Part shown: positions 1 through 19,300 of the stretch, one piece after another | How the letters are laid out: each line of letters begins with the position of its first letter | Numbering within the stretch: position 1 is the first letter of the stretch | Assembly: GCF_000003815.2 (NCBI RefSeq) | Contig: NC_049980.1 | Coordinates: 18,345,681-18,409,680, forward strand | Reading direction: 5' to 3' | Length of the DNA: 64,000 nucleotides | Source of the DNA: Branchiostoma floridae | Taxonomy: Eukaryota; Chordata; Leptocardii; Amphioxiformes; Branchiostomatidae | Position numbers and translations under genes: made by a program | Notes under the pieces: generated by a model | Database searches by the model: none | What the model saw: only the letters and a program-made list of their open reading frames with translations | Told to the model about the DNA's origin: nothing

Positions 1-469
1 AGACAGACGAAAAATAAATCGTCGAACAAGGTTCAAATCGTATCTTCCGGGTCTGGCAGGAAGTTGTTAAACTAAAATAATAATAGGCTCGATGGCTGAT
101 TGCATACAAAGTAAAACAGTTAAACAGTTTTACAGCTTGAAGAAAACAAACGCTCCTACAGTACCTGCACCTGCTTGATAATTATTAAATCGTATGCCCT
201 ACTTGAATAAAAAAAAGTTCACTGCAATAATGAATGTACCCACATCACAAGGAGCTTATACTTTTTTAAACTTACACCTAGTTATCGTACTGAAAATTGT
301 TAATGACATTACATGAAGTCATTCAACAATTTTCAGTCATGATGAAAATTTTCTGAATGGAAGGTGTGATTATTGTCATTTTCTGAAAAATAGAAACAAG
401 CTCTGTTTTTACCTGGAATCAATTCATAATACCAGTCCACTTTGGGGGATAATGTACTGTTAAGAGGAT

Positions 470-2216
470 GTTCCATTTTTGCGCAGGGGTGATTTGGAAC
501 AGTCCAATGTTGCGTGGGAAGGGGTATGGCTGAAATATGCTGTATTTGCTCTTAAGCAAATGTCGGCCTTTCTAGTATTCGTAATGTTTCTTCTTTCTCC
601 TGTCAAATCTTCAAATTGATTCATCTCCGTCGTTCCTGAACCGAATGGCCTGAAATTTGGCACAAGGGTAGAATGGGCCAATACCTTGATGTTTTTTTTT
701 CATTTTTTCCATATCTGCCTTTAAAATGATTTTATTCATGTTTTTTGCAATTTTTATATATATTTTGCCCCCCTGTACCCTGGTATTACAGCCGAATGAC
801 CTGAAATTTGGTACAGAGGTGCCTTGATCATATGCCCACAAAGATCCAATAACAGTTTTGGCACACGGTACAACAAAATGCTTAATTTTGACATTTTTGC
901 CATTTTCCCCCCCAAAAAATGACATTTTTGGCTCCTATACCCTCATTTTACAACCAAATGATCTGAAATTTGTAATAGAAGTGCAATTTACATATGCGCA
1001 CATGGGTTCAATAACTTTTTTGGCATACAGTACAACAAAATGCTTAATTTTGGGATTTTTTGGCCATTGTTTGACCAAAACCGTACGCTTTTGGCTGCTG
1101 TTCCCTGGTCTTATAACCAAATGACCTAAATTTTGGTCAATAGGTGCACTAGATATTCATTCAAATGACCCATGTATAATTTCTGGCATAAACCACTTCA
1201 AAATGATATATTTGGAGATTTTTTGGTAATTTTCCACTGGCCAGAGGGTCAACGACCTCAAGGTCGTTGACCCCTCCCACCTGAAGACAACATGTGCACA
1301 CAGTGTCTATATATACTAGTAACTTGATTTAAGAGGGAACCAATCACGTAGCCTGAGTCAACATCCCGAAGGGTATTGGCAGCCAATCAATTAGCCTGGT
1401 GCTAACTGGAAGAGTCCATTCTGGCACGGAGGGGGAACATTTTTTTTAAAATTCATCTTTGGACTGTTGATTACATAAAGTCTCTCAGTGGGAGTATTTT
1501 TGAACTAGTCTATTTTGCAATTTTACATTGGGTGTACGAGAAGAGTTCATTCTTGCACGGAGGGGGCATTTAAAAAAAAATCATTTATGGACTTTGGTGA
1601 TTTGATATGTCAAAGTGTTTCAGTGTGGTTATTTTTTGACTGGTGTATTTTGTAATTTTACGTAGGTTGTGCTGGAAGAGTCCATTCTTACATGGAGGGG
1701 GAGTTTTAAAATCCATTATTGGGACTTTGGTGATTACTCCAAGTCCAATTTTAGCGGATGTATTTTTGGATAGGGGCATCGCAAGAAGAGTCCATTCTTG
1801 CATGGGGATGTTTTCAAATTTTGTTTTAAAGGGGTGATGATTCAATATTCCATTTTTAGCGGAAGTGTTTTTGGACTTGTCTATTTTACCTTTTCATGCC
1901 TTTTTTGCCTAGTTCAACTTTGGACTGGGTTGTTTATTAAATCAAAAGGCCATGTTTTCAGTGGGAGTATTTCTAGACTGGTCTATTGTGCAAATTCACA
2001 TGGGGTGCACTGGAAGAATCCATTCTTGCACTCAGTCTGGGAATTTTGTTAGATTCATTTTTGGGTGTCATTAAGTGTCATTAGTAGAATTGACGTTTAA
2101 ACAAAAGTGTTCCATTTTTGCACATGGGTGATTTTGGAATAGTCTATTGTTGCATGGGGAGGGAGATGGCTGAAATATGCTGTATTTGCTCTCAAGCAAA
2201 TGTCGGCTTTTCTAGT
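470..2216. repeat. Degenerate tandem-repeat block bracketed by 107-bp direct repeats
   Basis: Two near-identical segments of about 107 bp (470-576 and 2109-2216, both containing GCTGAAATATGCTGTATTTG) bracket the block. Inside, one unit starting CTGAAATTTGG recurs at about 651, 801, 963 and 1126 (period about 150-165 bp, sharing ACAACAAAATGCTTAATTTT). A second unit with GAAGAGTCCATTCTTGCA recurs near 1414, 1545, 1680, 1790 and 2018 (mostly 110-135 bp apart). No coding potential is visible; the short reading frames here are by-products of the AT-rich repeats. It lies upstream of the first visible cyclase exon, so probably in an intron of that gene. Confidence 0.7.
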
Positions 2217-2245
2217 TCATGTTCTTATTCGTGATGTCATTTCAG

Positions 2246-10636
<8,391 letters not shown>

Positions 10637-12540
10637 TGAAAGCAGCCGGACCTGATGATCGATGGAGTACTTGATCATTCATTATCCAAGAAAATCACCC
10701 CGACCTTCTCACAAAGGACTCAAGTGGAAACTTTAAGAGATTCATATTTTGTGGGTTTAGATGAATGGTCTGTTGGAAGACATATGTACATGTATAGTAT
10801 ACATGCCTGAAGAAACTTTTTCATAAATTTTGCCAGAAACTGTATTCATCGTAATGATGGTATCGACTGTCTATCATCGGGATAGCATAATAACCGAAGA
10901 ATGTTTCGCACAGATAAACAAGTTATTTTATCTAGTACAAATCTCGAGGCAATTGTTATGAATGAATTACTGAGACTGGAATGAAAAAGTTTCAAAACTG
11001 TCCAGTCCACAGCAGGATTCAGAAATGATGCACCATAATGACTACCATTAGAATGTAGACAGTTGAACAGACTACCTGGGCGCTCTCTGAGTGGTAAAAC
11101 CGGCTTCTCTGTGGGTCGGCCGAGGGACAGGTAATAATCAAGATACAGAAGCTAAGTGTTTGCACGTAACTTAAACTGAATAACATCAAAGAATTCACTC
11201 ATGTTATCAGACAGAATGACCATACCACATACACACAAACCTACGGAGGATGATGACATCAGTGTGTAAGATGACATCCCCAGAAGCTTGAATAATGCAG
11301 TAACGTTATTACCCGGGTTCAATGACCGGAGAATGAACATTTTGAGTCCCCCATTCAACAACACTGGCTGTGACCTATATTAGATTGTGCAATCGTTGAC
11401 TTGATAATTGGAATATCATTCTAAATGTGAAAACATGGCATTGTATGAAAAGCAAAAGAAAACACAAATCGTTTTCATCCATCCCCAGGAGCTCTGTAAA
11501 CTCTAGGTCGAAGTGAAGTCGCCATCCTAGTGGGAGGAGTCTCTATGAACTGTGTTTGCTGAGTAGCCTGACCACAGCACAACCACAACCACTAACGCTG
11601 ACCTGCCCGGTCCTTCATCCGAAGCTAATATAACAGTTACAGAATCTCTAAGTCTGACGTCCAGACGACAGGGTGTTAATGATGTAATAAACAGCATTCT
11701 ACTACAGGGGCGTTATGCATAGTAATGAGAACACGTGTCACAGATGACCGACGTTATCATTTTGGCGTAATCAAGTCTTGAGAACACAGATCATCATCAT
11801 CATTAATATACATTTTGTATCAATATTGCAGCCAATCGTTCGCCTATCGCAGGTCCCGGTTGGAGATGTTGGGGCCTGATACGCAGTCCCGTGTAACGTG
11901 TCCCATAGCCTGGGTACAGATGACATTCTGTTAATTTGATTAATTTGCAAATGAATAAGAAATCTCTATGAAGATCTTTTACAGGTAATATTGTAAAATA
12001 TCATACTCTACATTAGCTGGAAATATAGGCAACTGAAATTTGGTATATCCTGCTAATCAGAGCAACGTCCTTGATCAGAGATACTGAGAAATATCAAATA
12101 TTCTGGGATGGGCAGAGTTTTTGAAAGATGTTTTACGTAATCTCATGGCCGCAAGGCTAGGAAACTCTGCTTGGCTAAAACGCCGAATTTACTGCGAAAC
12201 GAAATATGTGTATTTCTGAGGATGCTAGTGGGTATCTATGTGTGAAATAAAGATACATGTATTACAACATGACATAGCAGTACTGCTGACTATTGTCTCA
12301 CGTACATGTACACATTGTCCTTTTGTCTATGTCATTTTATGCGAATGTTACTAATTAGTATGTGTCTATATAGCTATTTGATATTTGAGATGTACTATAT
12401 GAAAATTTGTTAAAGTTTCCTCGGGAATTGTGTACGAATCTATGATCTAAATATCATCTAATGAAAATAAAACAGCTTACGACTTGAAGTGCCAAAGTAC
12501 CTTTTACTCATTATACAATTACACGACGTGTTACCTACGT
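10637..12540 (+). other. 3' flank of the cyclase gene; probable 3' UTR and spacer
   Basis: No coding exon is visible after the TGA at 10634-10636. AATAAA occurs at 11686-11691 and 12245-12250, either of which could serve as a polyadenylation signal; I cannot choose without transcripts. The rest is unremarkable AT-rich sequence. Confidence 0.45.
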
Positions 12541-12965
12541 CGGGCAAAAGAACATAGCTATACGATGAGATTGTTCTTGTTTTTGCGTGGAGTGGCTGTG
12601 AATGCAAATAGCATAACTCGACAAGCTGTGGATGGATCGTCGTGATATTTGGTAGGTGGGTGGGTGTCGGGAAAACAACGGTCAAGGTCGATAATGGACC
12701 TCCTAGCATCTTGCAGCGGGTCATATCTGTGTTTGTATTTTCCGTCGTATCTGGAGAAGCTGTGAATTGATCCTCATTATATTTGTTAGGGGGTATGGGT
12801 CTTGAAACGAAGGTCAAGTTGAATTATATATACGTCTCCTAGCGGCTTCCTTCCATACTGCAGAGGAACGTCAAAGTTTAAGGTCTAATTTTCTGGAATG
12901 TGGTGCTCTTTGAATGGTGCAGCTTTTGGGACAGAGGGAGATAATGTAAATTTGGAACTGCAGTG
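12540..12965 (+). repeat. Dispersed repeat copy (spacer)
   Basis: It contains AGCTGTGGATGGATCGTCGT, GATATTTGGTAGGTGGGTG, GTCAAGGTCGATAATGGACC and TCCTAGC, then a second diverged pass through the same pattern (CTGTGAATTGATCCTCATTA, GGTCAAGTTG, CTCCTAGCGGCTTCC). This is the same family and orientation as the copy at 33650-33990 and opposite to the copy at 13900-14217. Confidence 0.65.
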
Positions 12966-13199
12966 AGCCTTTTGTTGGACACTTAAATATTTGGAATTGG
13001 AAACTTCGGAGGAGAGTAATTTAAGCAGTGCATAATGAGAGGTATTCTGTGCAAATCATGGACTAAATAACACTATCAATCTTGTAACTTCCGCTGCAAT
13101 GTACTATACTAGATTAATTTGACCTATATTCCATGACACTGGCTGATCGTCACTGAGTCAATAGATGGTGGTGGGCCACTGCGTTTAGTAACAGTTAAT

Positions 13200-13850
13200 T
13201 GAAAGTGAATGTCATAAAATATAACTATGCAAACCAGGGCATCGCTTGCATCACTGACGAGATAATACTAGAATGGCCTTCTTTGCTAGAGTAGGACTTC
13301 CAGACATTGACTAACTTGTGTTATTTGGGATAACAAGGCCACCTACTGGCATTACATATGCAAACTAGAGTTCCACGACCTCATACCTTCGACAAATGGT
13401 TTTAACCTTTTTGAGTGAAGTACTTAAGTTCTATGTAAATAAGGTTGATCACCTTCTCTATCCATAAGGCATACGTCCAAAGTAAGAAAGTCTTATCGTA
13501 GCAAAGTAAGGCCATTTAGTGTTTCCTCCGAAATTACGTAAATATGACACTAATTTGTATGGTTCATGTCTAATAATGTTCACCTTCACTTCATAATGTT
13601 GTAAGTATGAAATTCTCATCATTTACCACTATGGTACAAATGTACTATAGTATTTTCTCATTAACTATGCAAATGTGGTCTTCATTTGCACAATTGATAT
13701 CTATTGACATTTCTCTCTTTCTCAGTTATACTTGTGCCAAGTTAGCAAGTCCTCGCATGGAATACAGTGGATTTATAAACTTTCCTCATTAATTATGCAA
13801 ATCAGCCGTTGATTTGCATGATTCGTATTTCATTATGTAAGTCATCACTT
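13200..13850. repeat. AT-rich repeat-like segment with recurring ATGCAAAT motifs
   Basis: TATGCAAA occurs at four or more places (near 13226, 13359, 13667 and 13795). A segment near 13368 (CTAGAGTTCCACGACCTCAT) is a near copy of one near 2371 (CTAGAGTTCTACGATCTCAT), so part of it is a dispersed repeat. No gene is seen. Confidence 0.45.
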
Positions 13851-13899
13851 AGGCTATTTATATAAAAAATGAGGATGATCCGTCAACACGTTGTCGAGT

Positions 13900-14182
13900 T
13901 ATTTTCAAAGTCTGGAACGAAATCGGCGCCTGCAGTTCAAAAATGCTGCTAGGGGCCTAAACGTACAGTACTTACTCTCTCCCAAGAGCTATCTGACACA
14001 CACAAATCACAGCATGTCCAGAACACGAGATGTTAAAGTTACGCTGGAGTACCTTAGAAAGCAGCTAGGAGACCCATTATCGAAGTTGACTTTCGTTTTT
14101 CTGACGACCTACGCACCTACCAAATATTATCAGGATCCATCCAAAGCTTCTCGAGTTATGCTGTTCACAGACAGACAGACAT

Positions 14183-14217
<35 letters not shown>
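13900..14217 (-). repeat. Dispersed repeat copy ending in an (ACAG)n run
   Basis: Read on the minus strand it gives CTCGAGAAGCTTTGGATGGA, TGATAATATTTGGTAGGTG, AAGTCAACTTCGATAATGGG, TCCTAGC and a tail GAACTGCAGGCGCCGATTTC. This is the fuller version of the family seen at 12540 and 33650. The plus-strand end is a CAGA/ACAG simple repeat at about 14168-14217. The tail next to a simple repeat suggests a retroposed or MITE-like unit. Confidence 0.65.
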
Positions 14218-14711
14218 CACTTAAACATAACCTTCTGGCGAATGTCATAATGAGTACGTTTGGTGGGTTGAAGCTAAAGATGTGAATCTCACGACAGAAC
14301 TTTGACATTGTGACGTTACTTTATAGAAGGTACATAGGACGGGTCACAGGTCACCATGTGTGGGCGTGGCACTTGAAGCACAGCCACATGTACATAATGA
14401 GAGGCCATTGTGACAGGAAAACCTTGTGCGAACATCTATTACTTCGATTTTCAACTCTCACTAATAAGTTCCGAATGAGATTGACTTCTTTACAGTGCAG
14501 ACGACACAGGTGTTAACCACTTTGCCAGCGCACATACCGGAGAGAACTAATGCAGGGACGCCGGAGGCAACTTTGGGGGCGTGGTGAAATCTCTCAGCGC
14601 TTCATAGAACCAGAGAGGCGAAACACAACAATAGGATTTTACAGACCTTTGATTATAAGACGACTTCGTTATCAGGCAACGGCGAAGGTCTCTCGAGAAT
14701 AGTGACTTACG

Positions 14712-14957
14712 TCACACACTCTCAATGGTGCAGAGCACACCTGTGAAAATAAAAAGAAATCTCGTCATTTCTTTGGAGCACTTAAGGACACGCTTCTGTC
14801 CCACTATTGTTCCTACTGTTTGTTTTGGGTTCCCTTCTGACTTGTACACCTTGGTGAACTTGGTGGCTGAGAAATGTTCACTCTGCATGCCATCTGATTC
14901 CATACATTCTTCTGAGCAATCGATCAAGCAGACAATGGGCGGTCCTACCTTTGGGCT
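14712..14957 (-). CDS. Possible terminal exon or gene fossil, unknown protein
   Basis: On the minus strand a good pyrimidine-rich acceptor (TTTTCTCGATTAG) is followed by an open frame of 81 codons ending in TGA. It reads SPKVGPPIVCLIDCSEEC, then HFSATKFTKVYKSEGNPKQ, then VGQKRVLKCSKEMTRF. The composition is protein-like, but I recognise no family and see no partner exons nearby. It could be a last exon of a minus-strand gene, a transposon remnant, or chance. Confidence 0.25.
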   Translation of the reverse strand, partial: SPKVGPPIVCLIDCSEECMESDGMQSEHFSATKFTKVYKSEGNPKQTVGTIVGQKRVLKCSKEMTRFLFIFTGVLCTIESV

Positions 14958-15730
14958 CTAATCGAGAAAATGATAGAAAAACCAATTAGCCGCTCCTCCG
15001 GGATTCCACCATCTAAGTGAGCTAAATGGCTTTGTCACCACATTCTGGCTTGGACAGATGAATGTCAGTCAAGAATTTCAAAACAACAACCACTGACCAG
15101 AGTAAGATGCACATAAAGTGATACTCTATACTAAACTTCGCAATATAAAATTATCTGCACAGATAGTAACTTCGCTATGCTTGTCCAAAATGATTATTTA
15201 ACCAGTTATCTGGCTATGAATTAGTTATTGTTTTAAATCCTGTGTAATAAGGACGCGAAATCCTTACTGCATAAAACACTGATCCACAGAAAATGTGATT
15301 CACTAAACAGGGTAGTCCCGACCTTCTCCCTCTAGCTTCTGTGTGAACCATTCTGCACATGCTCAAATTGTTGGTGACAAAGTTCCTCATATCAAAAATA
15401 TATATCATGTTGTGTGATTCGTTCATTTGTTTGATTCTTATTGTCTTATCATTTGGAACTCGGTCCACAGCAGCGTTGTCTACCTCTTCAGCATGCATGA
15501 CTCTATTCAACGTACACTGTTGTGTTGCCTGTTAGTATTGACAAACTGTTATCAGTACTTTCCATCTTGAGCGGATAAAAGATGTGCCATGGCCCCAGGC
15601 CATTGCCGCGGAACCCCCGAATCACACAGGTAGTTTTCTTCATGTATGGATCAATTGTCGTGCCTGAAGACTATTGAAGGAAAGAAAGTGCTGATCATGT
15701 ATCTGCTTTCAAGAGTTCAGTATCACAATA

Positions 15731-15938
15731 CTGTAAATGCAGAAATTTTAGCGATGGTTTTATGTTCGCGGTTTTCGCGGTGACCACTTCCCCGCGAACT
15801 TAAAACCACCGCCAACATTTTTCCATTACAATATGAGACTGCAGTTTATGGCGCTACCGCGAACATAAAACCACCGCGAACACTCCGTTTTCCCGCTGCT
15901 GCTAAATTTAATCTCCGCGAACTTAAATTCATTTACAG
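15731..15938. mobile_element. 208-bp MITE, copy 1 (CTGTAAATGCAG termini)
   Basis: It begins CTGTAAATGCAGAAATTTTA and ends TTAAATTCATTTACAG, so the ends are inverted repeats. The interior is made of short GTTCGCGG / CCGCGAAC units in both orientations. A second copy of almost the same length (207 bp) in opposite orientation is at 46381-46587. No open frame is present, so it would be non-autonomous. Confidence 0.8.
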
Positions 15939-16104
15939 TGTGTGGTCAGACTGGAAGAACAAGTCTCTCTCATTACAGAATGATATCCTGACAGACAACA
16001 CAGGATTTCCCACAAATCCTAAAGGGGCGGGGCATATATATAGTAGAAATCACATGTTACTGTAGGGCATGTATCCTTAGTCTTGTCAAGTTGCCAACTG
16101 TAAG

Positions 16105-16185
16105 CCAATCAGAACGCCCAATGAAGAAACGAAAACCGTATTAGCCAATGTGAGGAAGATTTCTATTGGTTTGTAAAAATAAAGG
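16105..16185 (+). promoter_or_regulatory. Probable core promoter of the intermediate filament gene
   Basis: Three CCAAT boxes (16105-16109, 16145-16149, and inverted ATTGG at 16165-16169) lead to a TATA-like TAAAAATAAAGG at 16174-16185, about 145 bp before the start codon at 16329. A second TATA-like run (GCATATATATAG) next to a GGGGCGGGGC box lies at about 16024-16043. Which one is used cannot be told from sequence alone. Confidence 0.5.
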
Positions 16186-16328
16186 CTCAGGTAGGGGTAA
16201 AGGTGTTGTTACCCCTGCCACACTTTGTGTTCGGCAACTCCGCTCTACACACCTGTCCTCGTGGTGCCAGTAAGCCGCGGCTAGTGTTTCTCCGTTTCTT
16301 CTCCTTACTGGTGTTATTCTCACCGACA

Positions 16329-19300
16329 ATGCCAACCTACTACACACAGTCGACCACCAGGCGCGGCGCGGGCTCGGGGGCGTCGCGTCGGAGCTGGGGG
16401 ATCGGCAGCGGGTCCGGTGCGCTGGTGCCGGTGGGAGGAGGCCGGTCGTCCTCGTATCAGGTCACCACCATGAAGAGTGCCGGCGGGGTCAGCGCCGGGG
16501 CCGGGGTTGGCGGGGCCGGGGCAAATGGAGCAGCAGGCGTTCGCACCAGCAGCTTCTTCGCAAGCGGCGTCACTGTCGAAGACCTTCAAAACTCCCTGGG
16601 TTCTCTGGCAGAATCCAAGAGCCTCCGTGTGGACGAGAAGCAGCAGCTGAGCAGTCTGAACAACCGCCTGGTGGGCTTCCTCGGCAAGGTCCGCCAGCTG
16701 GAGGACCAGAACATGCAGCTAAAAGCAATGCTGGAGCAGGTGACTTCCACTCTGCTTTTGTATACACAGCTTCGTAGAAAGTAAAGAAACACACACCTAC
16801 ATGTAACGCGTACCAGTGAGAGTGCTTTAATTCTCATGAGGGAACATATGTCCACATAGGGCTTTAAACTACTCATTCCGTCTGCAAAAACAACCGTAAC
16901 GATCTTCTCTTCCTTTTATTCATCACACTTACTATGTGTTGAAGCAAGATATTACTATCTTGTAATACAGGATGTATGAAATATCACCTTTTAAAATCCA
17001 GATGTGCTGTAATCACTGACCATATCTTTGTGAGTAAATCCCCGGGGCAAAGCATGTAACAGGTGCTTTGGAATTCGCGGACGTTACCCAGCAAGTTTCT
17101 TACGGAATAAAACGCATGATGAGTAGAACATAGAGTAAACCAATCATTACGTCTTGTAGGGATATTGATGAATTCAAAACACATCATCTTATTTAACTAA
17201 GTAAAGCTTGATATGCTCTGAAAAATGGCATACCCACGCACGGTATACACGTGTAAACCCCAACACTGTTCGCCTAAAATCCGAATTCTATGTGTCCTGC
17301 AGACAGAAGCAAACAACATCAAATAGTCTAAGTCACCCACAGACATGCGTGGTTAAACCAATTTAACATCTAAAAAACATAAATTGATCTGCTTTAGACA
17401 CACACGAACAGTGCACTTTCTCTCTGTGTGTCCTGGATTTAAAGGTTTATATTTGAAGTCCGGTCCTGGCGATAACCTTCCTGTTTGTTTTATTTTTTTT
17501 TCAGTCGAGCGGGGTCGAGGTGAAGTCGGGTTTGCCGGAGATATGGGAGCGAGAGATGCAGGCTCTCCGTCAGGAGCTGGAGGCCGCCAACCACGAGAAG
17601 ACCCGCCTCGAGGTCCGCATCGAAGGGTACGAGACCGAGATCGGACAACTCAACAACAGGTACGCCACAACTTGTGAACATTGGTGAAGGGTAAGAAAAT
17701 TGACAACAACAAGAAGAGGTTTTTTTGGGGGGTAATTTTCAGTTGTCTGGGACGATCACAGTGAAAAACAATGGGATAACTCTTACAACTGTGACAAAAG
17801 CACACGATGGGCGTGGCAAGAAAGGCAAGAAAGTACAGACAACACTACATCGGAGTAACGACCAGCTGCAGTTGGTCTACATTTTGTATGGCACCCGTAA
17901 CGAGATACTAGTAGTTTGAAATAGTCAGCTACAGGAACTATTGGTAAGATAAATGTGAAAAGTGCACCAGATGAAGTCCAAAATGTCGGGAAACAAAGTG
18001 GGCGTGTTAGTAACTGTTACATAAAGAGTGCCACTCAGTTGAATCATTCTCATCATCATCCACATTATGCACATTGTGCTGTCAAATACACATTGATGGT
18101 CAGGAGATTTATGTCACAACAAGCGATAAATACACTTTAATAAGGTGACCAACTTTGAAATGCGATCTTAAACCTGAAGAGTTTGCAAAATGCAATGAAG
18201 TATGTCGTCATCTCAGCATACTTCAATCCTCCAGGGACTAACTACTGATTACTGTTTTGTTTAATTGCTTGATAAAGCCCCATATGCATAGCAGGTGTGA
18301 CTTTTGGCGAGCGTAAAGCACTGTTCCAAGGTTGTTCTTTTGTAAAGTGTAACTAATGCTTCAGTAATATTTGAGAGAAATCTTAGATTTGAATCTATAG
18401 AGTTTATCATTGTCTTAACTTGATTTATCGTGTCTTAACTTGATTTATCTTGACGATTGTATTCATGAGTGTTTGTATGTACACCTGTCGATCTTGATCA
18501 TAGAATATCTACAATAGTACATTTATGAGAAAACATATTATGATTTCCGCAAAGTTAGTTTCTTAAAACCAGAGCCCACGGTGCATGGTTTTCACACAGA
18601 TGTAGCCAACGCCCACACCACGACATTCCACAGGAACCGGTTTTCAGCATTCCCAGCATTCTTTGCGATCCCTTGTAGCAGGTGCAGCGTGTGCGGCTAC
18701 ACATCTCAACTAATCTGTAGTCAAGACAATAACTACGGACGGAGTCAACTCCATCATTTCATCTAAATCCTGTTTATAAAAACAACAACATTAATCATTA
18801 AAAATTGCCCGTTCGCCCCTCTAAGCAACCAACCAACCAACCAACCAACCAACCAACCAACCAACCAACCAACCAACCAACCAACCAACCAACCAACCAA
18901 CCAACCAACCAACCAACCAACCAACCAACCAACCAACCAACCAACCAACCAACCAACCAACCAACCAACCAACCAACCAACCAACCAACCAACCAACCAA
19001 CCAACCATTTAATTAACAGCTACCTTACTATCGAATATTGTTGTTTTACTTAAAATCTAACTTAAACAATAGCCAATCAGTTCAATAAACGAACAAATCA
19101 GTCGGTACATCCATACACCAATGGAATAAAATCTACACATGAAAAGGAAAATGTGCCTTCTTCTGCGTCCAGAGCATGCAGCGGCGACAGCAAATACGTC
19201 TGTATGCCTTGAATTGTACAGCGTAATCGGGAGAAAGGGAGGTATATTGTGTAATTACTGAATTTTTATCGCTATTCCGGAAGTACAAGCGGACTCTGCC

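Noticed and set aside
16203-16328. Upstream in-frame ATG of the IF gene
   Set aside because: Adds a Pro/Phe/Leu-rich stretch lying across the probable 5' UTR; the ATG at 16329 gives a typical IF head.
18763-19053. Long WLVG and PTNQ repeat frames
   Set aside because: They are translations of the AACC microsatellite on both strands.
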